Shown here: positions 1 to 6,995 of the stretch, in pieces
Numbering within the stretch: position 1 is the stretch's first letter
Layout: each line of letters opens with the position of its first letter
Origin: Bacteroidales bacterium
Lineage (GTDB): Bacteria; Bacteroidota; Bacteroidia; Bacteroidales; P3
Assembly (NCBI GenBank): GCA_004551865.1
Contig: SFPR01000042.1
Coordinates: forward strand, 1 to 15,293
DNA length: 15,293 nt
Direction: 5' to 3'
Made by a program: the position numbers and the translations under genes
The notes under the pieces: generated by a model
The model's database searches: none
Seen by the model: only the letters and a program-made list of their open reading frames with translations
What the model was told of the DNA's origin: nothing

Positions 1-140
1 CAAATCGGCGTTTTAGAATTGTCCTTTAAGTGTTTCAAAAGGCTGTTCGGACTATAAACACACACTATTGCAAATGTTTCAAAAAGCATTCCTTTTGGTT
101 TTGTAACCATCTGAAAATCATAACTCTTACTCTAACGAAA
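1..140. other. Left-edge non-coding stretch
   Basis: I see no convincing gene here. Bases 2-14 (AAATCGGCGTTTT) differ at one position from the 13-bp repeat unit found at 144-219, so an outlying or decayed copy may lie at the edge. Two short similar blocks (TTTCAAAAGGC near 35 and TTTCAAAAAGC near 78) are present but too short to interpret. The gene to the left is outside the window. Confidence 0.4.
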
Positions 141-143
141 AAT

Positions 144-219
144 AAAACGCCGTTTCGCTGAAATAAAACGGCGTTTTATTCCGACAGAACGGCGTTTTAT
201 TTTCGTGAAACGCCGTTTT
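144..219. repeat. Phased array of 13-bp near-palindromes, two tandem hairpins (array 1)
   Basis: Four copies of AAAACGSCGTTTT (S is C or G) begin at 144, 165, 186 and 207, a spacing of exactly 21 bp. A half-copy (CAAACG) follows at 228, again 21 bp on. The copies form two inverted pairs. 144-155 pairs with 166-177, and 188-197 pairs with 208-217. The second hairpin is followed on the + strand by a T-rich run (TTATTTTT), so it could end transcription of a gene to the left. Copy 2 extends to a 19-base palindrome, AATAAAACGGCGTTTTATT (162-180). The same array recurs at 6893-6967. Whether it acts as a terminator, an mRNA-stabilising hairpin or a protein-binding site cannot be told from sequence. 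Confidence 0.85.
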
Positions 220-277
220 ATTTTTGGCAAACGAATATATTTTCTCTCAAAGCGAACTCTATGTCGAAAATATGTGT

Positions 278-285
278 TACTTTTG
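278..285 (+). promoter_or_regulatory. Possible -7 promoter element for pgk and the genes after it
   Basis: TACTTTTG fits the Bacteroidetes -7 consensus TAnnTTTG and lies 27 bases before the pgk start. No TTTG is seen 19-21 bases upstream, so only half of the consensus is present. Distance and position make it a reasonable start for the five-gene run, but the call rests on one short motif. Confidence 0.35.
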
Positions 286-312
286 TTGAATAATTCAAAA
301 AACGAAACTGAC

Positions 313-1506
313 ATGAAAGGAATAAACGATGTGAACTTCGCAGGAAAGAAAGTTCTTGTGAGAGTTGATTTCAACGTCCCTGTGGACGAGAACAAGAAAA
401 TCACAGACGATACGAGAATAATGGAGGCTTTGCCTACAATAAACAAACTGCTTGGAGACGGAGCTGCCGTTATACTCATGGCACACTTCGGTCGTCCGAA
501 AAAAGGCGGCTTTGAACCCGAGCTAAGTTTGAAACCGGTGGCAGAATACTTGTCCGAAGTTTTGAAAAAAGAAGTAGTGTTTACACAGAGCATAGATTTT
601 GCCGACATACAGGCTCTTGCAGACAAGTTGCAAGGCGGTCAGGTGATGATGCTTGAGAATATACGCTTCTATCCCGAAGAAACAAAGGGCGATGTTGAGC
701 TTGCAAAAAAATTGGCAGCCCTTGGCGATTGCTATGTGAACGATGCGTTCGGAGCAGCTCACAGAGAACACTCCTCAACCGCCACAATAGCACAGTTTTT
801 CCCAAACAGCAAATACTTCGGTTTGCTCATGGAACACGAAATCGTCAATTTGAAAAAACTGATGACCGCACCCGAAAAGCCTTTCACCGCAATCATAGGC
901 GGAAGCAAAATTTCGTCAAAAATAGACGTGATTAAAAACCTTCTTCCTTTGGTAGATAACCTCATCATTGGCGGAGGAATGAGCTACACTTTTGCAAAGG
1001 CTAACGGAAAACGAATAGGCCGCTCGATTTGTGAGGACGACAAATTGCAGGTTGCCTTAGATTTACAAGAGCAAGCAAAGAAAGAGAATGTCAATCTCTA
1101 CCTTCCTATTGATATTTTGGCAGGAGACGGATTTTCAAACGACTGCAACATAAAATACTTCCCCGAAATAGACATACCAAACGAGTGGGAAGGAATGGAC
1201 GCTGGCGAAAAGACAAGACAAATGTTCGGAGAGGTGATTTTGAAATCGAAAACGATTTTGTGGAACGGACCTGTTGGAGTTTTTGAATTTGAAAACTTTG
1301 CAGGCGGAACGAACAGTATCGCCAAATATATCGCACAAGCAACCGACCAAGGTGCATTTGCAGCAGTCGGAGGAGGCGATAGCGTTTCGGCAATCAAGAA
1401 ATCGGGATTTGCAGACAAGATTTCTTACATCTCGACAGGCGGAGGAGCAATGTTGGAATACCTTGAAGGGAAAACACTACCCGGAATTAAAGCAATATTG
1501 GACTGA
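313..1506 (+). CDS. pgk: Phosphoglycerate kinase
   Basis: Cytoplasmic glycolytic and gluconeogenic enzyme that transfers phosphate between 1,3-bisphosphoglycerate and ADP. The 397-residue product has the normal family length. Visible landmarks are the substrate-binding VRVDFNVP (16-23) with AHFGRP (57-62), LENIRF (114-119), the hinge-region GGSKI (196-200), WNGPVGVFE (317-325), and the nucleotide-binding GGGDS (353-357) and STGGGA (374-379). The open frame continues upstream to 205, but those residues derive from the 21-bp repeat array and are lysine/arginine-rich. The ATG at 313 starts the protein at the conserved MKGINDVNFAGK-type N-terminus and is clearly preferred. It is the first gene of a + strand run and is followed after 18 bases by a dehydrogenase gene. 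All expected motifs are intact. Confidence 0.97.
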   Translation: MKGINDVNFAGKKVLVRVDFNVPVDENKKITDDTRIMEALPTINKLLGDGAAVILMAHFGRPKKGGFEPELSLKPVAEYLSEVLKKEVVFTQSIDFADIQALADKLQGGQVMMLENIRFYPEETKGDVELAKKLAALGDCYVNDAFGAAHREHSSTATIAQFFPNSKYFGLLMEHEIVNLKKLMTAPEKPFTAIIGGSKISSKIDVIKNLLPLVDNLIIGGGMSYTFAKANGKRIGRSICEDDKLQVALDLQEQAKKENVNLYLPIDILAGDGFSNDCNIKYFPEIDIPNEWEGMDAGEKTRQMFGEVILKSKTILWNGPVGVFEFENFAGGTNSIAKYIAQATDQGAFAAVGGGDSVSAIKKSGFADKISYISTGGGAMLEYLEGKTLPGIKAILD

Positions 1507-1524
1507 TAATTTGACACAAAAGCA

Positions 1525-2280
1525 ATGAGAAAAATAGCAGTTGTAACAGGAGCAACCTCCGGAATAGGACAAGCAACGGCAATAAAGCTCGCCGAAAATG
1601 GCTATGACCTTGTAATCACAGGCAGAAGAGCCGAAAGACTTTCGGAACTTGAAGAAAAATTGCGAAAAATCGGTGCAGACGTATTGTCTTTGTGCTTCGA
1701 CGTACGCTCTTTTGAGCAGGTAAAAGACAATCTTGGCAACCTGAGCGGAAAATGGAGCGACATAGATGTTTTGGTCAATAATGCAGGTGGAGCTTTGGGC
1801 AAAGAACCAATTCAAGACGGCTCAATAGAAGATTGGGATACAATGATAGACACCAATGTCAAAGGATTGCTCTATGTAACCAAGACTTTACTTCCGAAAA
1901 TGTGCCAAAACCACAAAGGTCATGTGGTCAATTTGTGTTCCATTGCGGGCAAACAGGTCTATGGAGAGGGCAATGTCTATTGTGCCTCAAAGCACGCAGT
2001 CGATGCAATAAGCAAAGGAATAAGAATTGACGCACTTGCATACGGCATAAAGGTAACAAATATCTGCCCGGGTGCAGTCGAGACCGAATTTTCAATCGTA
2101 AGATTTCACGGAGACGAGAAAAAAGCGGCAGCAACTTACCAAGGCTTCACACCGCTTACTGCAAACGACATAGCAGACACAATATATTATTGTGTGTCTC
2201 TTCCTCCGCACGTCTGCATAAACGATTTGACAATAATGCCTACGGCTCAGGCTGACTCGGGACACTTTTTCAAACAATAA
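1525..2280 (+). CDS. Short-chain dehydrogenase/reductase, YdfG-like
   Basis: Classical short-chain dehydrogenase of 251 residues with a Rossmann fold. Seen directly are the cofactor glycine motif TGATSGIG (8-15), GRR (33-35, basic residues that usually favour NADP(H)), NNAG (85-88), Asn111, and the catalytic Ser139, Tyr152 and Lys156 in YCASK. The C-terminal part (PGAVETEF, RFHGDE, then LPPHVCIND and MPTAQ) resembles the E. coli YdfG type, which oxidises or reduces 3-hydroxy acids such as serine, allo-threonine and malonic semialdehyde. That resemblance is from memory of the family, so the exact substrate is an inference. It starts 18 bases after pgk and ends 6 bases before meaB, so co-transcription is likely. 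Nothing appears truncated. Confidence 0.93.
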   Translation: MRKIAVVTGATSGIGQATAIKLAENGYDLVITGRRAERLSELEEKLRKIGADVLSLCFDVRSFEQVKDNLGNLSGKWSDIDVLVNNAGGALGKEPIQDGSIEDWDTMIDTNVKGLLYVTKTLLPKMCQNHKGHVVNLCSIAGKQVYGEGNVYCASKHAVDAISKGIRIDALAYGIKVTNICPGAVETEFSIVRFHGDEKKAAATYQGFTPLTANDIADTIYYCVSLPPHVCINDLTIMPTAQADSGHFFKQ

Positions 2281-2286
2281 AAAACG

Positions 2287-3390
2287 ATGTACGACAAAAT
2301 CATAGACAAGAATAACCCTGATAGTGCGTTGAGTGTGCAGGAGGCAATAGGCAAAAAACCTTCCGATGTGAACACTCAATATATTGCAAGGCTGAAAAAA
2401 CGCAGGGAAATAAGTGTAGATGAATATGTAAACGGCATTTTGAACTCCGACAGGGTGATGCTATCACAAGCAATCACCCTTGTGGAGAGTTCTCTTGCCG
2501 CTCACCAACAAAAAGCCCAACAAATAATCGAGAGATGTCTTCCTTATGCAGGCAAGAGTATTCGTGTCGGCATAACAGGAGTGCCAGGTGTGGGAAAGAG
2601 TACAACTATTGAGGCTTTGGGAGTAAAACTTACCCGAAGCGGACACAAACTTGCCGTGTTGGCTATTGACCCTACGAGCGAAAAAACCAAGGGAAGCATT
2701 TTGGGAGACAAGACTCGAATGGAAGAATTGGCAACTGACCCGAACGCATTCATTCGTCCCTCCCCTTCGGCAGGCAGTTTGGGAGGTGTTGCCCGCAAAA
2801 CAAGAGAGATAATCATACTTTGCGAGGCGGCAGGCTTCGATACGGTGTTTGTGGAGACCGTCGGAGTGGGTCAGAGCGAAGTTGTGGCACACTCAATGGT
2901 CGATTTTTTCTTGCTGCTGCAACTTGCAAATGCAGGAGACGAACTCCAAGGCATCAAACGCGGCATAATGGAAATGGCAGATGCCATATCAATCAACAAA
3001 GCAGAGCTTGACCCGAGCCGAGCAGAGCTTGCGGCAACCCAATATCGCAGTGCATTATCATTGTTTCCTCAAAACGAAAATGGTTGGAAGCCTGTTGTGT
3101 TTACCTCTTCGGCTTATACCGGTAGCGGAATAGACAAAATGTGGGACACAATCATGGAATACGTTGCCCAAACCAAAGCCAACGGACACTTCTATAAGAA
3201 ACGCAACGAACAAAACCTGAGAATTTTGTCCGAAAGCATCAATTCTACTCTCACAGAGAGGTTTTACAACAGCGAATTTGTCGAAAGCCGTTTGGAAAAG
3301 CTCAAGCAAGAGGTATTGGACGACAAAATTTCGGCATATATTGCTGCCCAAAAGTTGATTGAAGGCTATTTTGACAACTTAACAAAGTGA
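2287..3390 (+). CDS. meaB: MeaB/ArgK-type P-loop GTPase (methylmalonyl-CoA mutase chaperone)
   Basis: G3E-family GTPase of 367 residues. In studied species MeaB binds methylmalonyl-CoA mutase, gates loading of adenosylcobalamin and protects the enzyme from inactivation. Visible motifs are the P-loop GVPGVGKST (98-106), IDPTSEKTKGSILGDKTRM (128-146, the region binding the base and Mg), RPSPSAGSLGGVARKTRE (157-174), VETVGVGQSE (189-198) and AGDELQGIKRGIMEMADA (216-233), all diagnostic of MeaB. The guanine-specificity motif reads NKAE (237-240) where the family normally has NKAD. An N-terminal helical region (about 1-90) and a C-terminal dimerisation part are both present. It lies 6 bases after the dehydrogenase gene. 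The mutase subunits are not in the window, so the partner is inferred from the family. Confidence 0.95.
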   Translation: MYDKIIDKNNPDSALSVQEAIGKKPSDVNTQYIARLKKRREISVDEYVNGILNSDRVMLSQAITLVESSLAAHQQKAQQIIERCLPYAGKSIRVGITGVPGVGKSTTIEALGVKLTRSGHKLAVLAIDPTSEKTKGSILGDKTRMEELATDPNAFIRPSPSAGSLGGVARKTREIIILCEAAGFDTVFVETVGVGQSEVVAHSMVDFFLLLQLANAGDELQGIKRGIMEMADAISINKAELDPSRAELAATQYRSALSLFPQNENGWKPVVFTSSAYTGSGIDKMWDTIMEYVAQTKANGHFYKKRNEQNLRILSESINSTLTERFYNSEFVESRLEKLKQEVLDDKISAYIAAQKLIEGYFDNLTK

Positions 3391-3400
3391 TTTTGATACG

Positions 3401-3844
3401 ATGAAATACAAGTTTGGAAATTTATTGTTGCTGTTTGCATCTGTGTTTGCTCTTTCGAGTTGTTCGATGTTTGAACACAATACAGAGACTAAACTTATGG
3501 AAAATGTATTGTTTTATAACGAATGGAGATTGGAGCTTGTCGGTTCGACAAAAGTAAAATATGCCGACGAGAACGAGCGAATTACTTTGGTGATAACGGA
3601 CGAACCGCAAAACGTAAGCGGTCATTCGGCTTGCAATCGCTACTTTGGCAAGGTTTCTGTAAAGAAAGACAAAATTAGTTTCAAGCAGTTGGCCTCCACA
3701 CAGATGATGTGTCCGCAACAAAAAATGGATTTGGAACACAAATACTTCCAAGCTCTCGAAAAAGTCAATGCTTATACCATAGATGAAGAGGGAAAGTTGT
3801 ATCTCAAACACGATGACAAAATTTTGTTGGTATTCAATCTGTGA
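3401..3844 (+). CDS. META-domain lipoprotein (HslJ-like)
   Basis: Small exported protein of 147 residues. Residues 1-21 form a lipoprotein signal: a short basic start, a hydrophobic stretch, and a lipobox LSSC with the lipidated Cys at 21. The mature part fits a META domain (as in E. coli HslJ). It has the W-R-L-E-L-V start strand (about 42-47), then SGHSACNRYFGKV (about 73-85), then SFKQLASTQMMCP, and a final strand with KLYLKHDDKILLVF. META proteins are cell-envelope proteins linked to stress or drug tolerance in some species, but their biochemical role is unclear. The gene begins 10 bases after meaB and its stop lies just before priA, so it is probably in the same transcript. No functional tie to either neighbour is evident. 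Confidence 0.85.
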   Translation: MKYKFGNLLLLFASVFALSSCSMFEHNTETKLMENVLFYNEWRLELVGSTKVKYADENERITLVITDEPQNVSGHSACNRYFGKVSVKKDKISFKQLASTQMMCPQQKMDLEHKYFQALEKVNAYTIDEEGKLYLKHDDKILLVFNL

Positions 3845-3867
3845 TTGAGAAACGAAGTTTCCCTCCG

Positions 3868-6342
3868 ATGACAGGCGGCAACGAATTGTTTTGTGAGGTC
3901 ATTTTGCCTCTGCATCTGCCACAAAGCTACACTTACAGAGTACCTGAGGATTTGAAAACTCAAATTCAGGTAGGTTGCAGGGTGGCTGTACAGTTTGGAA
4001 AGAAGAGACTGTACAGCGGAATAGTAACGGAGTTGCACAACAGAGTGCCTCGGGTGATGGTTGTCAAGTATATTTTGGAGCTTTTGGACTTTGAGCCGAT
4101 TGTTTCAAAGGACAACCTTGACTTTTGGCAGTGGATTGCAGACTATTATGCTTGTTATATCGGCGATGTTTTGGTGGCGGCTCTGCCGAGTGCCTTTAGG
4201 TTGAAAAGCGAAAGCAAGATACTTGTTTCACCAGACTTTTCGGGAGAGGCAGACGACTTGTCAGAAGAAGAAATCGCCATCTTGAAGTTTGTAGAGAAGA
4301 AGAAAAACACCGACATTAACTCTATCGCAACGGCAATGCGAAACGTCAGAATACTACCTGTTGTAGAAAATTTGATAAAGCGTCAAATCCTTGCCTGCGA
4401 TGAGCAACTCTACGACCGATATTCGCCAAAATTTGAAGATTATCTGACTTTTGGAGAGAATTGTTCTTCAAAAGAGCAGCTGAAATTGTGGATAAAAGAG
4501 CTTGAAAGCAAAAAGGCATCGGCTTTACAGCTCGAAGCACTCATGAGTTTTGTGGCTCAAAAAAACTCCGACGGCTTTGTAAAAAAAGCAGACTTGCAAA
4601 ATAAAGTATCACAAAGCAGCATCAACACCCTGATACGAAAAGGAGTGCTAAAAATAGAACCTTTGGCTTTCAGCAGACTGCAAGAGGGGAAAAGCGAAAG
4701 AAGAGTTGAAGACATAACTCTCAACAGCGAACAACAGAAAGCCTTTGAGGGAATAATAAGTCGGTGGAACGACAACCCTATAAGCCTGCTTTTCGGAGTT
4801 ACAGGCAGCGGAAAAACAGAAGTTTACATCAAACTGATTGACCATGTTGTCAAACAAGGCAAACAAGTCTTGTTTCTACTTCCCGAAATTGCCTTATCGG
4901 CACAGCTTCTTGGTCGTTTGGAAACATACTTCGGCAACAAAATAGGCATTTATCACAGCAGGTTCTCCAAAGACGAGAGAGCAGAGATATGGAACAAGGT
5001 CAAAAATCCCGAAAAAGACAAAAGCTATCGCATAATCATCGGCTCACGCTCTGCAATCTTCCTTCCCTTTACCGATTTGGACTTGGTGATTGTAGATGAA
5101 GAGCATGATGCAGGATTCAAACAAACAGAGCCTGCACCAAGATACAATGCCAAAGATGCAGCCCTCTATCTTGCTCACACCAAAGGCACAAAAGTCGTCT
5201 TAGGTTCGGCAACTCCTTCAATAGAAACCTATTTTAACACCGAAACAGGTCGTTTCAACCGCTTTGAACTACACAATCGCTACACTCAAAGCCCCCTCCC
5301 GCAAGTGCAGATTGTGAATTTGAAAGACTATATGCAGCAAGGCTTGATGTATTCTGTCTTTTCGGAACCTTTGTTTGAGGAAATAAATAGAACACTTGCC
5401 GAAAACCGACAAGTAATTCTTTTCAAAAATTTGAGAGGCTTTGCTTCCAATCTTCGCTGTGAGGTTTGCGGTTGGACTGCACGCTGTCCCAACTGCGATG
5501 TAACGCTGACAGTGCATAAGCATACGGGAGTTCTCAACTGCCACTACTGCGGTTATACATCTCCTATAGTAAACGAGTGTCCCGAATGCCACAGCCATTT
5601 GCTCAGAATGGTGGGGAGCGGAAGTGAAAAGATTGAAGCCGAAGCCCAAAAGTACTTTCCCGATGCAAAAGTGGCAAGATTGGACCTCGATACCACAAGA
5701 CAGAAGAGTTCCTACACAAAAATCATCGAAGACTTCGCCAAAGGCAAGACTAATATACTGTGCGGGACACAGCTTGTGAGCAAAGGATTGGATTTTGACA
5801 AGGTTGGCTTGGTCGGTGTGGTCGATGCAGACAGTATGTTGTTCTATCCCGATTTCAGAGCTTACGAAAGATGCTTTGATATGCTCACTCAGGTTGCAGG
5901 CCGCTCGGGAAGAGGCGACAAAGTCGGCAAAGTAATCATTCAAACCTACAATCCGTTGCACCAAATCTTCCAAGAAGTTGCAAATCACAACTATCGGAAT
6001 ATGTACAACGCCCAGATTGTCGAGCGAAAACTCTTTCGCTATCCCCCATTCTACCACTTGGTAAAAATAAACCTGCAATCAAAAGACATCAATCTGCTGA
6101 ACGAATTTGCAGATACATACGCCATGAAAATAAGAGGCATATTTGGCGGCAGGATTTTGGGACCTGAGTTCCCTGCGGTAAGCAAAATCCGAAACCTTTT
6201 CATCAAAACCATAATACTAAAACTCGAAAGAACAGTCTCTTACGCCAAAGCAAAACAAGCAATCATGCGTCTGAACGAAGAAATGCTCGCTTCGCCCTCA
6301 GGTAAGCAAATGAGGATAATCACAGATGTCGATCCCCAATAA
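3868..6342 (+). CDS. priA: Primosomal replication-restart helicase PriA
   Basis: Superfamily 2 DNA helicase that recognises stalled or D-loop replication forks and reloads the replisome. With the ATG at 3868 the product is 824 residues. An N-terminal fork-binding domain starts at EVILPLHLPQSYTYRVP. Then come the Walker A GVTGSGKT (310-317), the Walker B DEEH (410-413), and the GSATPS motif. Eight cysteines bind two zinc ions (531, 534, 540, 543, 558, 561, 571, 574). The helicase core ends with GTQLVSKGLDFD and QVAGRSGRG. A GTG at 3841 overlaps the stop of the lipoprotein gene by four bases and would add nine residues. I prefer the ATG because it places the N-terminus as in relatives and gives a 23-base gap like the other gaps in this run. 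It is the last gene of the run and converges on ispF. Confidence 0.96.
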   Translation: MTGGNELFCEVILPLHLPQSYTYRVPEDLKTQIQVGCRVAVQFGKKRLYSGIVTELHNRVPRVMVVKYILELLDFEPIVSKDNLDFWQWIADYYACYIGDVLVAALPSAFRLKSESKILVSPDFSGEADDLSEEEIAILKFVEKKKNTDINSIATAMRNVRILPVVENLIKRQILACDEQLYDRYSPKFEDYLTFGENCSSKEQLKLWIKELESKKASALQLEALMSFVAQKNSDGFVKKADLQNKVSQSSINTLIRKGVLKIEPLAFSRLQEGKSERRVEDITLNSEQQKAFEGIISRWNDNPISLLFGVTGSGKTEVYIKLIDHVVKQGKQVLFLLPEIALSAQLLGRLETYFGNKIGIYHSRFSKDERAEIWNKVKNPEKDKSYRIIIGSRSAIFLPFTDLDLVIVDEEHDAGFKQTEPAPRYNAKDAALYLAHTKGTKVVLGSATPSIETYFNTETGRFNRFELHNRYTQSPLPQVQIVNLKDYMQQGLMYSVFSEPLFEEINRTLAENRQVILFKNLRGFASNLRCEVCGWTARCPNCDVTLTVHKHTGVLNCHYCGYTSPIVNECPECHSHLLRMVGSGSEKIEAEAQKYFPDAKVARLDLDTTRQKSSYTKIIEDFAKGKTNILCGTQLVSKGLDFDKVGLVGVVDADSMLFYPDFRAYERCFDMLTQVAGRSGRGDKVGKVIIQTYNPLHQIFQEVANHNYRNMYNAQIVERKLFRYPPFYHLVKINLQSKDINLLNEFADTYAMKIRGIFGGRILGPEFPAVSKIRNLFIKTIILKLERTVSYAKAKQAIMRLNEEMLASPSGKQMRIITDVDPQ

Positions 6343-6361
6343 CAAGAAAGCAAAAGCTCCT

Positions 6362-6841
6362 TTAATCCCTTGACAACAAGCACACTGCATAGGCAGCGAT
6401 GCCGCTGCTGTTGCCTACAAATCCGAGTTTTTCGGTCGTTGTGGCCTTTATAGTCAAATCTTCCGTATCGAGATTGAGAATTTCTGCCAAGCACTGCTGC
6501 ATCTGCCCTATATATTTGCCAACTTTAGGCGTTTGGAGGCAGATTGTCGAATCTATATTCTCGATTTTGTAACCCTTGTCGGTGATTTTCTTGAACGCAT
6601 CGGCAAGAAGACGTTTCGAGTCGATACCTTTGTAATCGGGATTGCTGTCCGGATATTGAAAACCTATATCTCTGAGATTTGCAGCCCCCAACATAGCATC
6701 TATAATCGCATGAATGAGACAATCGGCATCGGAATGTCCCACGCTGCAAAGACCGGACGGCACGACAATACCGCCCAAAACCAAACCATCACCCTCACCG
6801 AGGCGATGAACATCATAACCTATTCCAACTTTATACTTCAT
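6362..6841 (-). CDS. ispF: 2-C-methyl-D-erythritol 2,4-cyclodiphosphate synthase
   Basis: Enzyme of the MEP isoprenoid pathway that cyclises the CDP-methylerythritol phosphate intermediate with release of CMP. The 159-residue length matches E. coli IspF. Metal ligands are seen as Asp10 and His12 in GIGYDVHRLG and His44 in the helix after GHSDAD (35-40). The nucleotide-binding TTTEKLG (134-140) is intact. The open frame extends nine codons further upstream to 6868, but the ATG at 6841 gives the standard N-terminus (MKYKVGIGYDVH). It converges with priA, the two stops lying 19 bases apart with no obvious shared terminator. The 21-bp hairpin array lies upstream, between this gene and porV on the same strand, so it may have its own promoter or be read from porUV. 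No promoter consensus is visible upstream. Confidence 0.96.
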   Translation of the reverse strand: MKYKVGIGYDVHRLGEGDGLVLGGIVVPSGLCSVGHSDADCLIHAIIDAMLGAANLRDIGFQYPDSNPDYKGIDSKRLLADAFKKITDKGYKIENIDSTICLQTPKVGKYIGQMQQCLAEILNLDTEDLTIKATTTEKLGFVGNSSGIAAYAVCLLSRD

Positions 6842-6892
6842 CTGTAACTCATATTTTGTACTTACCAAACCAACATCCGACTTTCTTAAATT

Positions 6893-6967
6893 AAAACGCA
6901 GAGTTGATGAAATAAAACGGCTTTAATTCAGACGAAACGCCGCTTTGGTTGGTCAAAACGGCGTTTC
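6893..6967. repeat. Phased array of 13-bp near-palindromes (array 2)
   Basis: Second copy of the element at 144-219. Units begin at 6893 (degenerate), 6914 (one base missing), 6934 and 6955, a spacing of 21, 20 and 21. The last two units pair as a 14-bp stem, GAAACGCCGCTTTG (6934-6947) with CAAAACGGCGTTTC (6954-6967), around a six-base loop. It sits 28 bases past the porV stop and 51 bases before the ispF start, both read on the - strand. It may close the porUV message, but no T-run follows the stem on the - strand. Confidence 0.8.
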
Positions 6968-6995
6968 AAAAACTTAATATCAATCAATTATTACG

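Noticed and set aside
136..240. CRISPR array
   Set aside because: The repeat unit is 13 bp with 8-bp spacers that are themselves partly similar, with no cas genes; far too short for CRISPR.
205..312. Longer N-terminus for pgk
   Set aside because: The extra 36 codons come from the repeat array and leader and do not match the phosphoglycerate kinase N-terminus.
132..626. 164-residue open frame on the - strand across the repeat array and pgk
   Set aside because: Its Lys/Arg-rich heptad-like end is just the 21-bp array (7 codons) read in frame, and the rest is antisense to pgk.
5269..6078. 269-residue open frame on the - strand
   Set aside because: Fully antisense to the conserved zinc and helicase region of priA, with no recognisable domain.
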